Source: Kocuria rosea (GTDB lineage: Bacteria; Actinomycetota; Actinomycetes; Actinomycetales; Micrococcaceae). Taken from it: DNA of 64,000 nucleotides. The stretch lies in contig NZ_CP035103.1 of the NCBI RefSeq assembly GCF_006094695.1, positions 930,001-994,000 on the forward strand, given 5' to 3'. Shown in pieces: positions 54,323-62,794 of the stretch. Position 1 is the first letter of the stretch. Each line of letters opens with the position of its first letter. The position numbers were made by a program, and so were the translations under genes. The notes under the pieces are model-generated. The model saw only the letters and a program-made list of their open reading frames with translations, was not told the origin of the DNA and ran no database searches.

Positions 54323-55959
54323 CCGTCGACTTCGCCCAGCTGGCCCCCCTGGCCGTCATCATCCCGTTCCTCGGGGCGGCCCTGAGCCTCCTGCTCCTGC
54401 GGCGCAACGCCCTCCAGCGGACCGTGGCCATCGGCTCGCTCGTGCTCACCCTCGCGGTCGAGGCGCTCATCCTCGGGACCACGTGGAACCTCGGCCCGCA
54501 GGCCGTCCACCTCGGCGGCTGGGAGGCGCCCTGGGGCATCGTCATGGTCGTGGACCAGCTCTCGTCCCTGATGCTCGTGGTCTCCACGGTCGTCTCCCTC
54601 GCCGTGCTCGTCTACGCGAGCGGGCAGGGCGTGGCCGACGGCGACGAGGAGGGGCCGATCTCGATCTTCCACCCCTCCTTCCTGATCCTCGTGGCGGGGG
54701 TCTCCAACGCCTTCCTCGCCGGGGACCTGTTCAACCTCTACGTGGGGTTCGAGATCCTGCTGACCGCGTCCTACGTGCTCATGACGATGGGCGGGACCGT
54801 GCAGCGGATCCGCACCGGCGTGACCTACGTGGTGGTCTCGGTGATCTCCTCCGTGCTGTTCCTGATCACCATCGCGATGATCTACGCGGCCACGGGCACC
54901 ATCAACATGGCCGATCTCTCGGTCAAGCTCGAGGGCCTGCCGGTGGGGACGCAGATGCAGCTGCACCTGATGCTGCTCATCGCGTTCGGCATCAAGGCCG
55001 CGGTCTTCCCGCTGTCCTTCTGGCTCCCGGACTCCTACCCGACCGCCTCCGCGCCCGTGACCGCCGTGTTCGCCGGCCTGCTGACCAAGGTGGGCGTGTA
55101 CTCGATCATCCGCACCGAGACCGTGCTCTTCCCCGGGGAGCGGCTCGACGACCTCCTGATGTGGGTCGCGCTGCTCACCATGGTGGTCGGCATCCTGGGC
55201 GCGCTCGCGCAGATCGACATCAAGCGCATGCTGTCCTTCACCCTGATCAGCCACATCGGGTACATGATCTTCGGGGTGGCCGTGGGCACCCAGGAGGCGC
55301 TCTCCGCCACGGTCTACTACGTGGCCCACCACATCGTGATCCAGACGAGCCTGTTCCTCGTGGCCGGGCTGATCGAGCGCCGCGGGGGGTCCACCAACGT
55401 GGACCGGCTGGCCGGGATGGCCAAGATCTCGCCGCTGCTCGCGCTGCTCTACCTCGTGCCCGCGCTCAATCTCGGCGGGATCCCGCCGTTCTCCGGCTTC
55501 CTGGGCAAGACCGGTCTGCTGCAGGCCGGCGTGGACCAGGGCGACGGGCTGGCCTACGCCCTCGTCGCCGGCTCCGTGGCGGTGTCCCTCCTGACCCTGC
55601 TCGCCATGATCCGGGTGTGGAACCGCGTGTTCCTGCGCGCCCCGGAGGACGCGGAGTACCCGGACCCCATCCTGCTGGCCCCGGTGCCCGCCGGCTCCCG
55701 GTTCCTGCTGACCTCGGGTGCCGTCGACGACCAGGCGGGCCGCTTCGCGGGCAAGGGCGACGTGCGCCTGATGTCCCCCTCGATGCTGGGCGGGGCCTCG
55801 GCCCTCGTCGCCGCGGGGGTGGCCCTGACCGTGTTCGCCGGGCCGCTGTTCCAGCTCGCGGACAACGCCGCGGAGAACCTCGTCCGCCCCGAGCGCTACG
55901 TCGAGGCCGTGCTGGACCCCGCGTCCGCGCCGCGGCCCGTCGTGGAGGAGGCCCCGTGA
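54319..55959 (+). CDS. mrpD: Na+/H+ antiporter subunit D
   Basis: A 546-residue NuoM/NuoN-like subunit with about 14 helices. LFNLYVGFEILLTASYVLMTMG carries the conserved glutamate, and FGIKAAVFPLSFWLPDSYPTA the conserved lysine, of the proton channel; GGIPPFSGFLGKTGLL is also typical. The GTG start overlaps the mrpC stop (GTGA). Confidence 0.92.
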   Translation: MTVDFAQLAPLAVIIPFLGAALSLLLLRRNALQRTVAIGSLVLTLAVEALILGTTWNLGPQAVHLGGWEAPWGIVMVVDQLSSLMLVVSTVVSLAVLVYASGQGVADGDEEGPISIFHPSFLILVAGVSNAFLAGDLFNLYVGFEILLTASYVLMTMGGTVQRIRTGVTYVVVSVISSVLFLITIAMIYAATGTINMADLSVKLEGLPVGTQMQLHLMLLIAFGIKAAVFPLSFWLPDSYPTASAPVTAVFAGLLTKVGVYSIIRTETVLFPGERLDDLLMWVALLTMVVGILGALAQIDIKRMLSFTLISHIGYMIFGVAVGTQEALSATVYYVAHHIVIQTSLFLVAGLIERRGGSTNVDRLAGMAKISPLLALLYLVPALNLGGIPPFSGFLGKTGLLQAGVDQGDGLAYALVAGSVAVSLLTLLAMIRVWNRVFLRAPEDAEYPDPILLAPVPAGSRFLLTSGAVDDQAGRFAGKGDVRLMSPSMLGGASALVAAGVALTVFAGPLFQLADNAAENLVRPERYVEAVLDPASAPRPVVEEAP

Positions 55960-56663
55960 CCCGCCCCAAGAATTCCCTGCTCGTCGAGCTGCCGCTGCTG
56001 GTGTGGCTCGTGGTGGTGTGGGGCGCCCTCTGGGGCGACTTCGGCCCCGGCAACCTGCTGGTCGGGCTGGTCCTGGCCCTGCTCGTCACCTGGGTGCTCT
56101 ACCTGCCGCCCGTCCAGCTGTCCGGCCGGTTCAACCCGTTCCAGTTCGCCCTCTTCGCCGTGACGTTCGTGTGGCAGGTCGCCAAGGCGAGCTTCGAGGT
56201 GATGCTCATTGCGATCCTCGTGGGCCCGCGGGCCCGCAACGCCGTGGTCGGCGTCCAGCTGCGCACGCGCTCCGACCTGCTCCTGACGGCCACCGGCCAC
56301 ACCATGACCCTGATCCCGGGCTCGCTCGTGGTGGAGGTGGACCGGGCCTCCGGCACGCTGTACTTCCACGCGCTCAACGTCCGCAGCGCTCAGGAGGCCG
56401 AGGACTTCCGCCGGTCCGCCCTCCGGGTGGAGGCGGCCTGGATCCGGATCATGGGCACCCCGGAGGAGCTCGCCGCCCTGCGGGCCGAGCGGGGCGGCGG
56501 ACGGGCCTCCGGCACGGACCGGCCGGACAGCGCCGCGCTCAGCTCGCCGATCACCGCGAGCCTGCAGATCGTGGGCCGCCGCCGGGACGAGGTGCCCACC
56601 GGGTCCCCGGCGGACGCCCCGGGATCCACCCCCACCGACACCCACGAGGAGGACCACCCGTGA
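55956..56663 (+). CDS. mrpE: Na+/H+ antiporter subunit E
   Basis: A 235-residue subunit with two or three N-terminal helices (PLLVWLVVVWGALWGDFGPGNLLVG) and a cytoplasmic domain including the MrpE segment TLIPGSLVVEVD. The C-terminal 70 residues, rich in Pro/Asp/Ser, extend past the usual length. The GTG start overlaps the mrpD stop. Confidence 0.9.
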   Translation: MTRPKNSLLVELPLLVWLVVVWGALWGDFGPGNLLVGLVLALLVTWVLYLPPVQLSGRFNPFQFALFAVTFVWQVAKASFEVMLIAILVGPRARNAVVGVQLRTRSDLLLTATGHTMTLIPGSLVVEVDRASGTLYFHALNVRSAQEAEDFRRSALRVEAAWIRIMGTPEELAALRAERGGGRASGTDRPDSAALSSPITASLQIVGRRRDEVPTGSPADAPGSTPTDTHEEDHP

Positions 56664-56932
56664 TGCAGATCGCTGTGGCCGTCGCGGCCGTGCTGCTCAG
56701 CGCGGCCGCCGCGGGCACCCTCTACCGCCTCGCCAAGGGCCCCTCCCTGCTGGACCGTGTGGTGGCCACGGACGTGCTGCTGGCCATCGTCGCGGCCGCC
56801 CTCGCCGTGGACATGGCCTACCACGGCCACCTCAACAACCTGATCCTCATGGTGATCGTCTCGCTGGTCGGGTTCATCGGCTCCGTGACGGTGGCGCGCT
56901 TCGCCACCCAGACCGCCGAGCACGGGCGGTGA
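56663..56932 (+). CDS. mrpF: Na+/H+ antiporter subunit F
   Basis: An 89-residue, three-helix subunit with the MrpF core RLAKGPSLLDRVVATDVLL. The ATG shares one base with the mrpE stop (TGATG) and follows GAGGAGG; a GTG directly before it is an alternative start adding one residue. Confidence 0.9.
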   Translation: MQIAVAVAAVLLSAAAAGTLYRLAKGPSLLDRVVATDVLLAIVAAALAVDMAYHGHLNNLILMVIVSLVGFIGSVTVARFATQTAEHGR

Positions 56933-57396
56933 GCGCCGTGCTGGACACTGTCCTGGACGCCGCCGCGGCCGTGTGCCTCGTGGTCGGCGCGCTCATGTCC
57001 CTCGCCGCAGGGATCGGCCTGGTCCGCTTCCCGGACCTCCTGACGCGCATGCACGCCGGCACCAAGCCCCAGGTCTTCGGGCTGCTCCTCATGCTCACGG
57101 CAGTCGCCCTCGAGAACCGCGAACCCGTCATGATCCCGCTCATCGCCCTCGGCTGGATCTTCCAGCTGCTCACCGTGCCCGTCTCGGCGCACATGGTGGG
57201 ACGCTCGACGTACCGCACCAAGCACCTGAACCGGACCACGCTGACCCAGGACGACCTGCAGAAGGTCCTCAACCGCGCCGCGGAGGGCGGGGCGGAGGGC
57301 TCCGCGGAGGGCGTCGCCGCGGGACCGCCGGTGCCGAGCCCGGACGGCCGGCGGGCGGACGGACAGCAGACTGACGGATCGCCGGGGACGCGTTAG
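56929..57396 (+). CDS. mrpG: Na+/H+ antiporter subunit G
   Basis: A 155-residue subunit with three helices and the family motif GLVRFPDLLTRMHAGTKPQ. The C-terminal 45 residues are Gly/Ala/Pro-rich and not conserved in length. The GTG start overlaps the mrpF stop. This completes a six-gene mrpA(B)CDEFG operon for Na+ and pH homeostasis. Confidence 0.92.
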   Translation: MSAVLDTVLDAAAAVCLVVGALMSLAAGIGLVRFPDLLTRMHAGTKPQVFGLLLMLTAVALENREPVMIPLIALGWIFQLLTVPVSAHMVGRSTYRTKHLNRTTLTQDDLQKVLNRAAEGGAEGSAEGVAAGPPVPSPDGRRADGQQTDGSPGTR

Positions 57397-57399
57397 GCT
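57371..57399 (+). promoter_or_regulatory. Promoter of the DUF4235 gene, overlapping the mrpG end
   Basis: CTGACG and TAGGCT are separated by 17 bp; the -10 overlaps the mrpG stop codon. The leader is about 50 nt. Confidence 0.5.
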
Positions 57400-57456
57400 G
57401 GGCAGGATCGACAGGGCGCACCCGCGTCCCCCTCGGACGACAAGGAGCAGCACTCC

Positions 57457-57735
57457 ATGAACACCAAGGTCCTCGAACTCGTGGGCACCGGCCTCTCGCT
57501 CGGCGGCGTGGCGCTCTCGCACAAGGTGCTCGGCGCGGCGTGGACGCGCATCACCGGCGACCCGCCCCCCGCCAAGAACCCGGACCCGGACGAGGCCTGG
57601 ACGGGCATCATCATCTGGTCGCTCGTCACCGGTCTCGTGGGCACCGTCATCAAGGTCGGCATCTCCCGCCAGATCGCGAAGATGGAGAACAGGCCGCGGA
57701 CGAACCCCAAGGCCTCGAGCCAGGCCGAGGTCTGA
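57457..57735 (+). CDS. DUF4235 small membrane protein
   Basis: A 92-residue protein with two hydrophobic segments, the first ending before AAWTRITGDPPPAKNPD and the second at TGIIIWSLVTGLVGTVIKVG. This matches the actinobacterial DUF4235 family of unknown function. AAGGAG precedes the ATG. Confidence 0.85.
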   Translation: MNTKVLELVGTGLSLGGVALSHKVLGAAWTRITGDPPPAKNPDPDEAWTGIIIWSLVTGLVGTVIKVGISRQIAKMENRPRTNPKASSQAEV

Positions 57736-57755
57736 GGCCCGGCGAGCACCTCGCT

Positions 57756-57808
57756 CAGGGGCCCGTCCGGCCGGACACCGCACCGGTGTCCGGCCGGACG
57801 GGCCCCTG
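57756..57808 (+). terminator. Very long perfect terminator stem
   Basis: A perfect 24-bp stem (57756-57779 with 57785-57808) and 5-nt loop after the DUF4235 gene isolates it from the thiamine transport operon. Confidence 0.9.
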
Positions 57809-57859
57809 CGTCGTTCACCGGCCGTGCGCCGGCAGTGCACGGGGCGGGCGGGGGAGGGG

Positions 57860-57865
57860 TAGACT
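57860..57865 (+). promoter_or_regulatory. -10 box of the thiamine-regulated operon
   Basis: TAGACT lies 15-20 bp before the riboswitch, so transcription would begin near 57872. Confidence 0.5.
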
Positions 57866-57879
57866 CGGTGCCACTGAAC

Positions 57880-57985
57880 GACAGGGGAGCGCCCCGCCGG
57901 TGAGACCGGCGCGGCGCTGAGAGTGCGGATCGCCGCAGACCCTCGAACCTGCTCCGGTTAGCACCGGCGAAGGGAGTCGAGCATC
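57880..57985 (+). ncRNA. TPP riboswitch
   Basis: The thiamine pyrophosphate aptamer (THI element) is clear. It has ACAGGGGAGC at the 5' side, GCTGAGAGTGCGG for the pyrimidine-sensor helix, CCGCAGACCCTCGAACCTG, then the CCGGTTAGCACCGG hairpin and GAAGGGAGTCGAG closing helix P1. Downstream, CCTCCTGG (58040-58047) can pair perfectly with CCAGGAGG (58067-58074), which contains the ribosome binding site of the next gene. Regulation is therefore probably at translation initiation. Confidence 0.93.
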
Positions 57986-58039
57986 TCAGGGGTGCTTCCC
58001 CGGGAACGCGCCACCGGCGCGGCCCGCGGAACCCCGTCC

Positions 58040-58074
58040 CCTCCTGGCACCGACGGCTCGCTGAGCCCAGGAGG
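58040..58074 (+). promoter_or_regulatory. Shine-Dalgarno-sequestering hairpin of the TPP riboswitch
   Basis: An 8-bp perfect helix between CCTCCTGG and CCAGGAGG with a 19-nt loop hides the GGAGG that lies 8 nt before the ykoE GTG start. Confidence 0.7.
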
Positions 58075-58082
58075 AACCCACC

Positions 58083-58703
58083 GTGAACACCACCACCCAC
58101 CGCCCCGCCCGCCGCCCCGGCACGTCCCGCGCGTCGTCCTGGCGCGTCGTCGACATCGTCGTGGCCGCCGTCCTCGCCGCCGTGTGCGCGGTCGTCTTCT
58201 GGGCGTGGTCGAACCTGCTCTACCCCGTGGTCGGCACGGCCGCGGTCGCCTACCCGCCCGCCGTGGGGCTGATCGCCGGCGGCTGGCTCGTGGCCGGCGT
58301 GCTCGGCGGGCTGATCATCCGCAAGCCCGGCGCCGCGCTGTTCTGCGAGCTGCTCGCCGCCGTGATCGAGAGCTTCCTGGGCACCCACTTCGGTCTGCTG
58401 GTCGTGCTCTCCGGTCTCGTCCAGGGCATCGGCGCGGAACTGGCCTTCGCCGCCTTCCGGTACCGCCGGTTCGACGCCCTCGTGGCGGCCGTGGCGGGCG
58501 CCGTGAGCGGGATCTTCCTCGGCGTCCACGAGAACATCGTCTACAACTACGAGTGGGCGCTGAGCCACCAGGTGGTCTACGTGGTCCTGACGGCCGTCTC
58601 CGGGGCGGTGCTCGCGGGCCTGCTGATGCAGGCCGTGGTGCGGGCCCTCGCGGCCACCGGCGTGCTGCAGGGCCTCGCGTCGGGGCGGGCCGTGCGGCGA
58701 TGA
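58083..58703 (+). CDS. ykoE: ECF transporter substrate-binding component YkoE
   Basis: A 206-residue membrane S component with about five helices after an Arg/Pro-rich tail. LIIRKPGAALFCELLAAVIESFLGTHFG and GVHENIVYNYEWAL match the YkoE family, which binds thiamine or its pyrimidine precursor. The GTG start is set by GGAGG 8 nt upstream. Placement after a TPP riboswitch supports a thiamine-related ligand. The stop overlaps the start of the ATPase gene. Confidence 0.9.
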   Translation: MNTTTHRPARRPGTSRASSWRVVDIVVAAVLAAVCAVVFWAWSNLLYPVVGTAAVAYPPAVGLIAGGWLVAGVLGGLIIRKPGAALFCELLAAVIESFLGTHFGLLVVLSGLVQGIGAELAFAAFRYRRFDALVAAVAGAVSGIFLGVHENIVYNYEWALSHQVVYVVLTAVSGAVLAGLLMQAVVRALAATGVLQGLASGRAVRR

Positions 58704-60487
58704 CGGCTCCCACGACCCCGGACCCCGTGGTGCCCGCCGGCCGCGGGGCCCGGGTCGAGGCCCGCGGCTTCGGCTGGCACCACCCCGGGCGGGACGCGGC
58801 GGCGCTGCGCGGCCTGGACCTCGTGGTCGAGCCGGGGGAGCGCGTGCTCCTGCTGGGACCCAGCGGGGCGGGCAAGTCCACCCTCCTGCACGCCCTGGCG
58901 GGAGTCCTCCACGACGACGACGGGCAGTCCGCCTCCGGCGAGCTGCTGCTCGACGGCATGCCGCCGGAGCAGGCGCGCGGCCGGGCCGGGCTCGTGCAGC
59001 AGGACCCCGAGTCCCAGGTGGTGCTGTCCCGGATCGGGGACGACACCGCCTTCGGCCTCGAGAACCTCGCGGTGCCCCGGGAGCAGATCTGGCCGCGGGT
59101 GCGCGCGGCGCTCGACGACGTGGGGCTGGACCTCCCCCTCGACCACTCCACCGCGGCCCTGTCCGGCGGGCAGAAGCAGCGCCTGGCGCTCGCGGGCGCC
59201 GTGGCCATGAGCCCCGGGCTGCTGCTGCTCGACGAGCCGACCGCCAACCTGGACCCCGCCGGCGTGCGGCGGGTCCGCGACGCGGTGGTGTCCTGCCTCG
59301 ACCGCAGCGGCGCCACGCTCGTGGTCGTGGAGCACCGTGTCGCCGTGTGGGCCGAGGTCGTGGACCGCGTCGTCGTGCTCGGCCGGGACGGGGGCATCAC
59401 CCACGACGGCGCCCCGGGCCGGGTGCTCGGCGCCGCGGCCGACGAGCTCAGCGGCGCGGGGGTGTGGGTGCCCGGCCGGGTGCCGGCCACGCGTGCGCCC
59501 GCTCGCCCCGCCGCGGGGCCCGGTGCCGGTTCCGCCGGGGGTCCCGCCGGAACCCGGGCCGCCGGCTCCGGGACGGACGGCGCACCGCTGCTGAGCGCCA
59601 CCGGTCTGGGCGTCTCGCGCAGCCAGCCCTCGACGCGGCAGCTGCGCGCCCGGCGGCGGGCGCGGCGGCGCGGCCGCCCGCTGGACGACGCCGCCGCGGG
59701 CCGGGACCTCCCCACGGCGGTGGCCGACGTGGAGCTGACCCTGCGCCGCGGCCGCGCGCTCGCGCTGACCGGGCCGAACGGCGCCGGCAAGTCCACGCTC
59801 GCGCTGACGCTGGCGGGTCTGCTCGCCCCCGTGCGCGGCACCGTGCGGGCCCACCCGGTCCTCGACCGCGGCGCGGGACCCGACCCGCTCGAGTGGAGCG
59901 GCCGGGAGCTCGTGGCCCGCGTGGGGACGGTCTTCCAGGAGCCCGAGCACCAGTTCCTGCGCGCCACCGTGCGGGCCGAGCTCGAGCTCGGCCCCCGGCT
60001 GGCCGGCACGCCGGTGGCCGAGCGGGAGCGCCGCACGGACGAACTGCTCCGCCGGCTGCGGCTCTCGCACCTGGCCGACGCCAACCCGTTCACCCTCTCC
60101 GGGGGCGAGAAGCGGCGGCTGTCCGTGGCCACGGTGCTCGCCACGGACCCGGACGTGCTGGTGCTCGACGAGCCGACGTTCGGTCAGGACGCCCTGACGT
60201 GGGCGGAGCTCGTGGACCTGCTCGTGGAGCTCGTCGACGCCGGCACGGCGGTCCTCGCCGTGACCCACGACGAGGACTTCGTGCGGGCGCTCGGCGCCGA
60301 GGTGCTGGCGCTGGGCACCCCGAGCGAGCGGGGCCGCGCCGCTCGCACGGCACCGGCGGCGGAAGGAGCGCCGGCCGTTCCTGCCGTGCGGTCCGCGGCC
60401 GCGGCCGGGAGTGCCCCGGCCGCTCCGGCGGCGCCGGGCGCCGGCGCGGTGCGGGGCGTCCTCGCCCGGCGGGAGCCCGTCCGGTGA
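58700..60487 (+). CDS. ykoD: ECF transporter double ATPase YkoD
   Basis: A 595-residue protein with two fused ABC ATPase domains. Walker A motifs are GPSGAGKST (near residue 53) and GPNGAGKST (near 355), signatures are LSGGQKQRLALAG and LSGGEKRRLSVAT, and Walker B motifs are LLLLDEPTANLD and VLVLDEPTFGQD. A low-complexity linker of about 60 residues separates the domains. It energises the thiamine-type ECF importer. ATGA overlap with ykoE and GTGA overlap with ykoC indicate coupled translation. Confidence 0.9.
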   Translation: MTAPTTPDPVVPAGRGARVEARGFGWHHPGRDAAALRGLDLVVEPGERVLLLGPSGAGKSTLLHALAGVLHDDDGQSASGELLLDGMPPEQARGRAGLVQQDPESQVVLSRIGDDTAFGLENLAVPREQIWPRVRAALDDVGLDLPLDHSTAALSGGQKQRLALAGAVAMSPGLLLLDEPTANLDPAGVRRVRDAVVSCLDRSGATLVVVEHRVAVWAEVVDRVVVLGRDGGITHDGAPGRVLGAAADELSGAGVWVPGRVPATRAPARPAAGPGAGSAGGPAGTRAAGSGTDGAPLLSATGLGVSRSQPSTRQLRARRRARRRGRPLDDAAAGRDLPTAVADVELTLRRGRALALTGPNGAGKSTLALTLAGLLAPVRGTVRAHPVLDRGAGPDPLEWSGRELVARVGTVFQEPEHQFLRATVRAELELGPRLAGTPVAERERRTDELLRRLRLSHLADANPFTLSGGEKRRLSVATVLATDPDVLVLDEPTFGQDALTWAELVDLLVELVDAGTAVLAVTHDEDFVRALGAEVLALGTPSERGRAARTAPAAEGAPAVPAVRSAAAAGSAPAAPAAPGAGAVRGVLARREPVR

Positions 60488-61281
60488 GCGCCGCCGCGAT
60501 CGCGCCGTCGGCCCGGACCTCGCTGCTGGGGCGGACGAACGCGGTGGTCAAGCTGACCGGGGCGCTGCTGCTGACCGTGGTGCTGCTGCTCAGCGCGGAC
60601 CCCGTGACGTCGGGGACCGTGCTGCTGGGCGAGGTGCTGCTGCTGGCGCTGGCCGGTCAGCGCCCGCTCGCGCTGCTGCGCCGGGCGTGGCCGGTGGTCG
60701 TGGCGGCGCTCGTGAGCGGGTGGGGCACGGCCCTGCTCGCCGAGGACTCCGGGCCGGTGCTGCTCGACCTGGGGGTCACCGGGATCTCGTCCGGCTCGGT
60801 GGCCGCGGGGGCGGCGATCGCCCTGCGTGGGCTGGCGCTGGCGCTGCCCGGGCTGATGCTGGTGCTCACCACGGATCCCACGGACCTCGCCGACGGCCTC
60901 GCCCAGACGCTGCGCCTGCCGGCCCGCTTCGTGCTCGCGTCCCTGGCCGCGCTGCGGCTGGTGGGGGTGATGGTCTCCGAGTGGGCCACGCTGGCGATGG
61001 CGCGGCGGGCGCGCGGGACGGGGTCCGGGCACGGTCCGGTGGGCGCGCTGCGGGAGTTCGGCGGCCAGGCCTTCACGCTGCTGGTGCAGTCCCTGCGACG
61101 GGCCACCCGGCTGTCGGTCACCATGGAGGCCCGCGGCTTCGGTGCGGGTCCGCGCACGTGGGCCCGCGTCCCGGGGTACTCCTGGCGGGACGCGGCGGTC
61201 CTCACGGGCTGCGCGGCGGCCGCCGCGGCGGGCCCGGCGGTGTCCGTCCTGCTCGGGACGCACCGGTTCATCTGGGCCTGA
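60484..61281 (+). CDS. ykoC: ECF transporter transmembrane component YkoC
   Basis: A 265-residue T component of an energy-coupling-factor transporter. It has about five helices and two coupling segments: LAMARRARG and, near the C terminus, RRATRLSVTMEARGFG, the A-R-G motif that docks on the ATPases. The GTG start overlaps the ykoD stop. With YkoE and YkoD it forms a complete importer. Confidence 0.9.
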   Translation: MSAAAIAPSARTSLLGRTNAVVKLTGALLLTVVLLLSADPVTSGTVLLGEVLLLALAGQRPLALLRRAWPVVVAALVSGWGTALLAEDSGPVLLDLGVTGISSGSVAAGAAIALRGLALALPGLMLVLTTDPTDLADGLAQTLRLPARFVLASLAALRLVGVMVSEWATLAMARRARGTGSGHGPVGALREFGGQAFTLLVQSLRRATRLSVTMEARGFGAGPRTWARVPGYSWRDAAVLTGCAAAAAAGPAVSVLLGTHRFIWA

Positions 61282-61289
61282 GCGAAGGA

Positions 61290-62171
61290 TCAGGCCTGCT
61301 GGACCCAGCTCGTGACGAGCCTCGTCAGGTCCGGGTCCACCGGCAGCGGCTGGTGGTCGAGCCGGCGCACCGGCACCGCGAGCCGGACGCTGGAGACCAG
61401 CCACACGGCGTCGGCCTCCATGAGGTCCGCCGGGTACAGGGGTCCGTAGCCGAGCGCCCAGCCGTCCCGGCGGGCGGCGGCGAAGATCTTGGCCTGCGTG
61501 GTGCCGGGCAGGATCCCGTGCGAGGGCTCCGGCGTCAGCAGGGTGCGGCGGCCGGCGCGCACCCGGGCGCAGACCACGGAGGACGTCGCGCCCTCCAGGA
61601 CCCTGCGCCCCTCCGTGGTGAAGACCGCCTCGTCCGCGCCGAGGGAGCGGGCGTGGCGCAGGGCGGCCATGTTGATCGCGTAGGAGAGCGTCTTGGCCCC
61701 GGGGAGCAGCCACGGGTACCCGGCGTCCTGGGCGGGGTCGTGGCCGCGCGGCAGCAGCACCGCGGTCACGCCGTCCCGGCGCTGCCGGAACGTCGTCTCC
61801 GGCACGGGGCTCACCACGATCCAGGACCACGGGCCGTCCGCCGGGGTGCCGCGGCTGATCACCACCTTGACGGCGTGCTCGGCGCCCAGTCCGCCGTCCC
61901 CGCCGGGGGCGGCGTGGGCGAGCGCCAGCTCCACCGCCCCGCGCACGTCCCGCGCCGACGGCACGGGCAGCTGCGCCAGCCGCGCGGAGGCCGACAGCCG
62001 CTGGTGGTGGGCCTCGAACTTCTGCACGAGCCCGTCGACGGCGCGCATGGTCTCGAAGACACCGTCACCGCGGGTGAGCCCCTGGTCGTCGATCCGCACG
62101 AGCGGGACGGACGGATCGGCGAGGACGCCCTCCGGGTGGGCGGCGTCGAGGACGACGACGGTGCTGGTCAC
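61290..62171 (-). CDS. Class IV aminotransferase (aminodeoxychorismate lyase-like)
   Basis: A 293-residue PLP enzyme of the branched-chain/PabC group. The PLP lysine is K160 in LLPGAKTLSYA, and E193 in LEGATSSVV and GILPGTTQAKI are typical. PabC releases pyruvate from aminodeoxychorismate to give 4-aminobenzoate for folate; a branched-chain or D-amino-acid aminotransferase is the alternative, and no pabA/pabB is near. The GTG start follows GGAGG. It converges with ykoC 8 bp away. Confidence 0.82.
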   Translation of the reverse strand: MTSTVVVLDAAHPEGVLADPSVPLVRIDDQGLTRGDGVFETMRAVDGLVQKFEAHHQRLSASARLAQLPVPSARDVRGAVELALAHAAPGGDGGLGAEHAVKVVISRGTPADGPWSWIVVSPVPETTFRQRRDGVTAVLLPRGHDPAQDAGYPWLLPGAKTLSYAINMAALRHARSLGADEAVFTTEGRRVLEGATSSVVCARVRAGRRTLLTPEPSHGILPGTTQAKIFAAARRDGWALGYGPLYPADLMEADAVWLVSSVRLAVPVRRLDHQPLPVDPDLTRLVTSWVQQA

Positions 62172-62200
62172 GGATCCTCCTGTCGGTGCGGCCGCGGGGC

Positions 62201-62794
62201 TCAGCAGACCGGGCCGGGGTGCAGGATGTCCACCTGTTCCCAGACGTGGTCCTCCGCCAGGTAGGCGTCCTCCTGGGCGGCCCAGCGGTCCCAGTGCTCG
62301 GCGTAGTAGGAGCCGTCACGGCTCAGCGCGCGGTCGTAGCGCAGGGCGGTGGGCAGCTCGACCCACACGGAGACGTCCAGCAGCTCCCGGGCCTCGGCGC
62401 TGCACGCGCCGACGCCCTCCAGGATCACGACCTCCGCCACACGGGTCAGCCGCGGGGTCCCCGGGGAGCCGGTGACCCAGTCCCAGGCGCTCCACTCGGC
62501 GTCCCGGCCCTGGTCGAGGGGTGTGAGGACCTCGTCCACGTAGGTGCGGCGGCCGGGGCCGAGCCCGTCCCAGCCCGGGTAGAGGTCCTCGAGGTGGAAG
62601 AGCGTCACGTCCCGCACCGGGCGCAGCACCGCGGCGAGCTGCTCGGCGAGGCTGGTCTTGCCGGCCCCCGAACGCCCGTCGATGCCGATGAGGTAGGGGC
62701 GGCGGGTGGGGGAGGGGAGCAGCCGCGCCAGGTTGGTGCCGGCGGGGTGGGCCGCGGCGAGCGCCGGATCCAGCTCGAGCTCGATGTCGATCAC
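62201..62794 (-). CDS. Uridine kinase-like P-loop NTPase
   Basis: A 197-residue kinase-like protein. It has Walker A GIDGRSGAGKTS (K46), the HLEDLYPGWDG segment corresponding to the uridine/phosphoribulokinase substrate loop, and EVVILEGVGACS. It may phosphorylate a nucleoside or a small alcohol, so the assignment is by fold only. The GTG start overlaps the stop of the phosphatase gene, and the pair forms an operon. Confidence 0.8.
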   Translation of the reverse strand: MIDIELELDPALAAAHPAGTNLARLLPSPTRRPYLIGIDGRSGAGKTSLAEQLAAVLRPVRDVTLFHLEDLYPGWDGLGPGRRTYVDEVLTPLDQGRDAEWSAWDWVTGSPGTPRLTRVAEVVILEGVGACSAEARELLDVSVWVELPTALRYDRALSRDGSYYAEHWDRWAAQEDAYLAEDHVWEQVDILHPGPVC

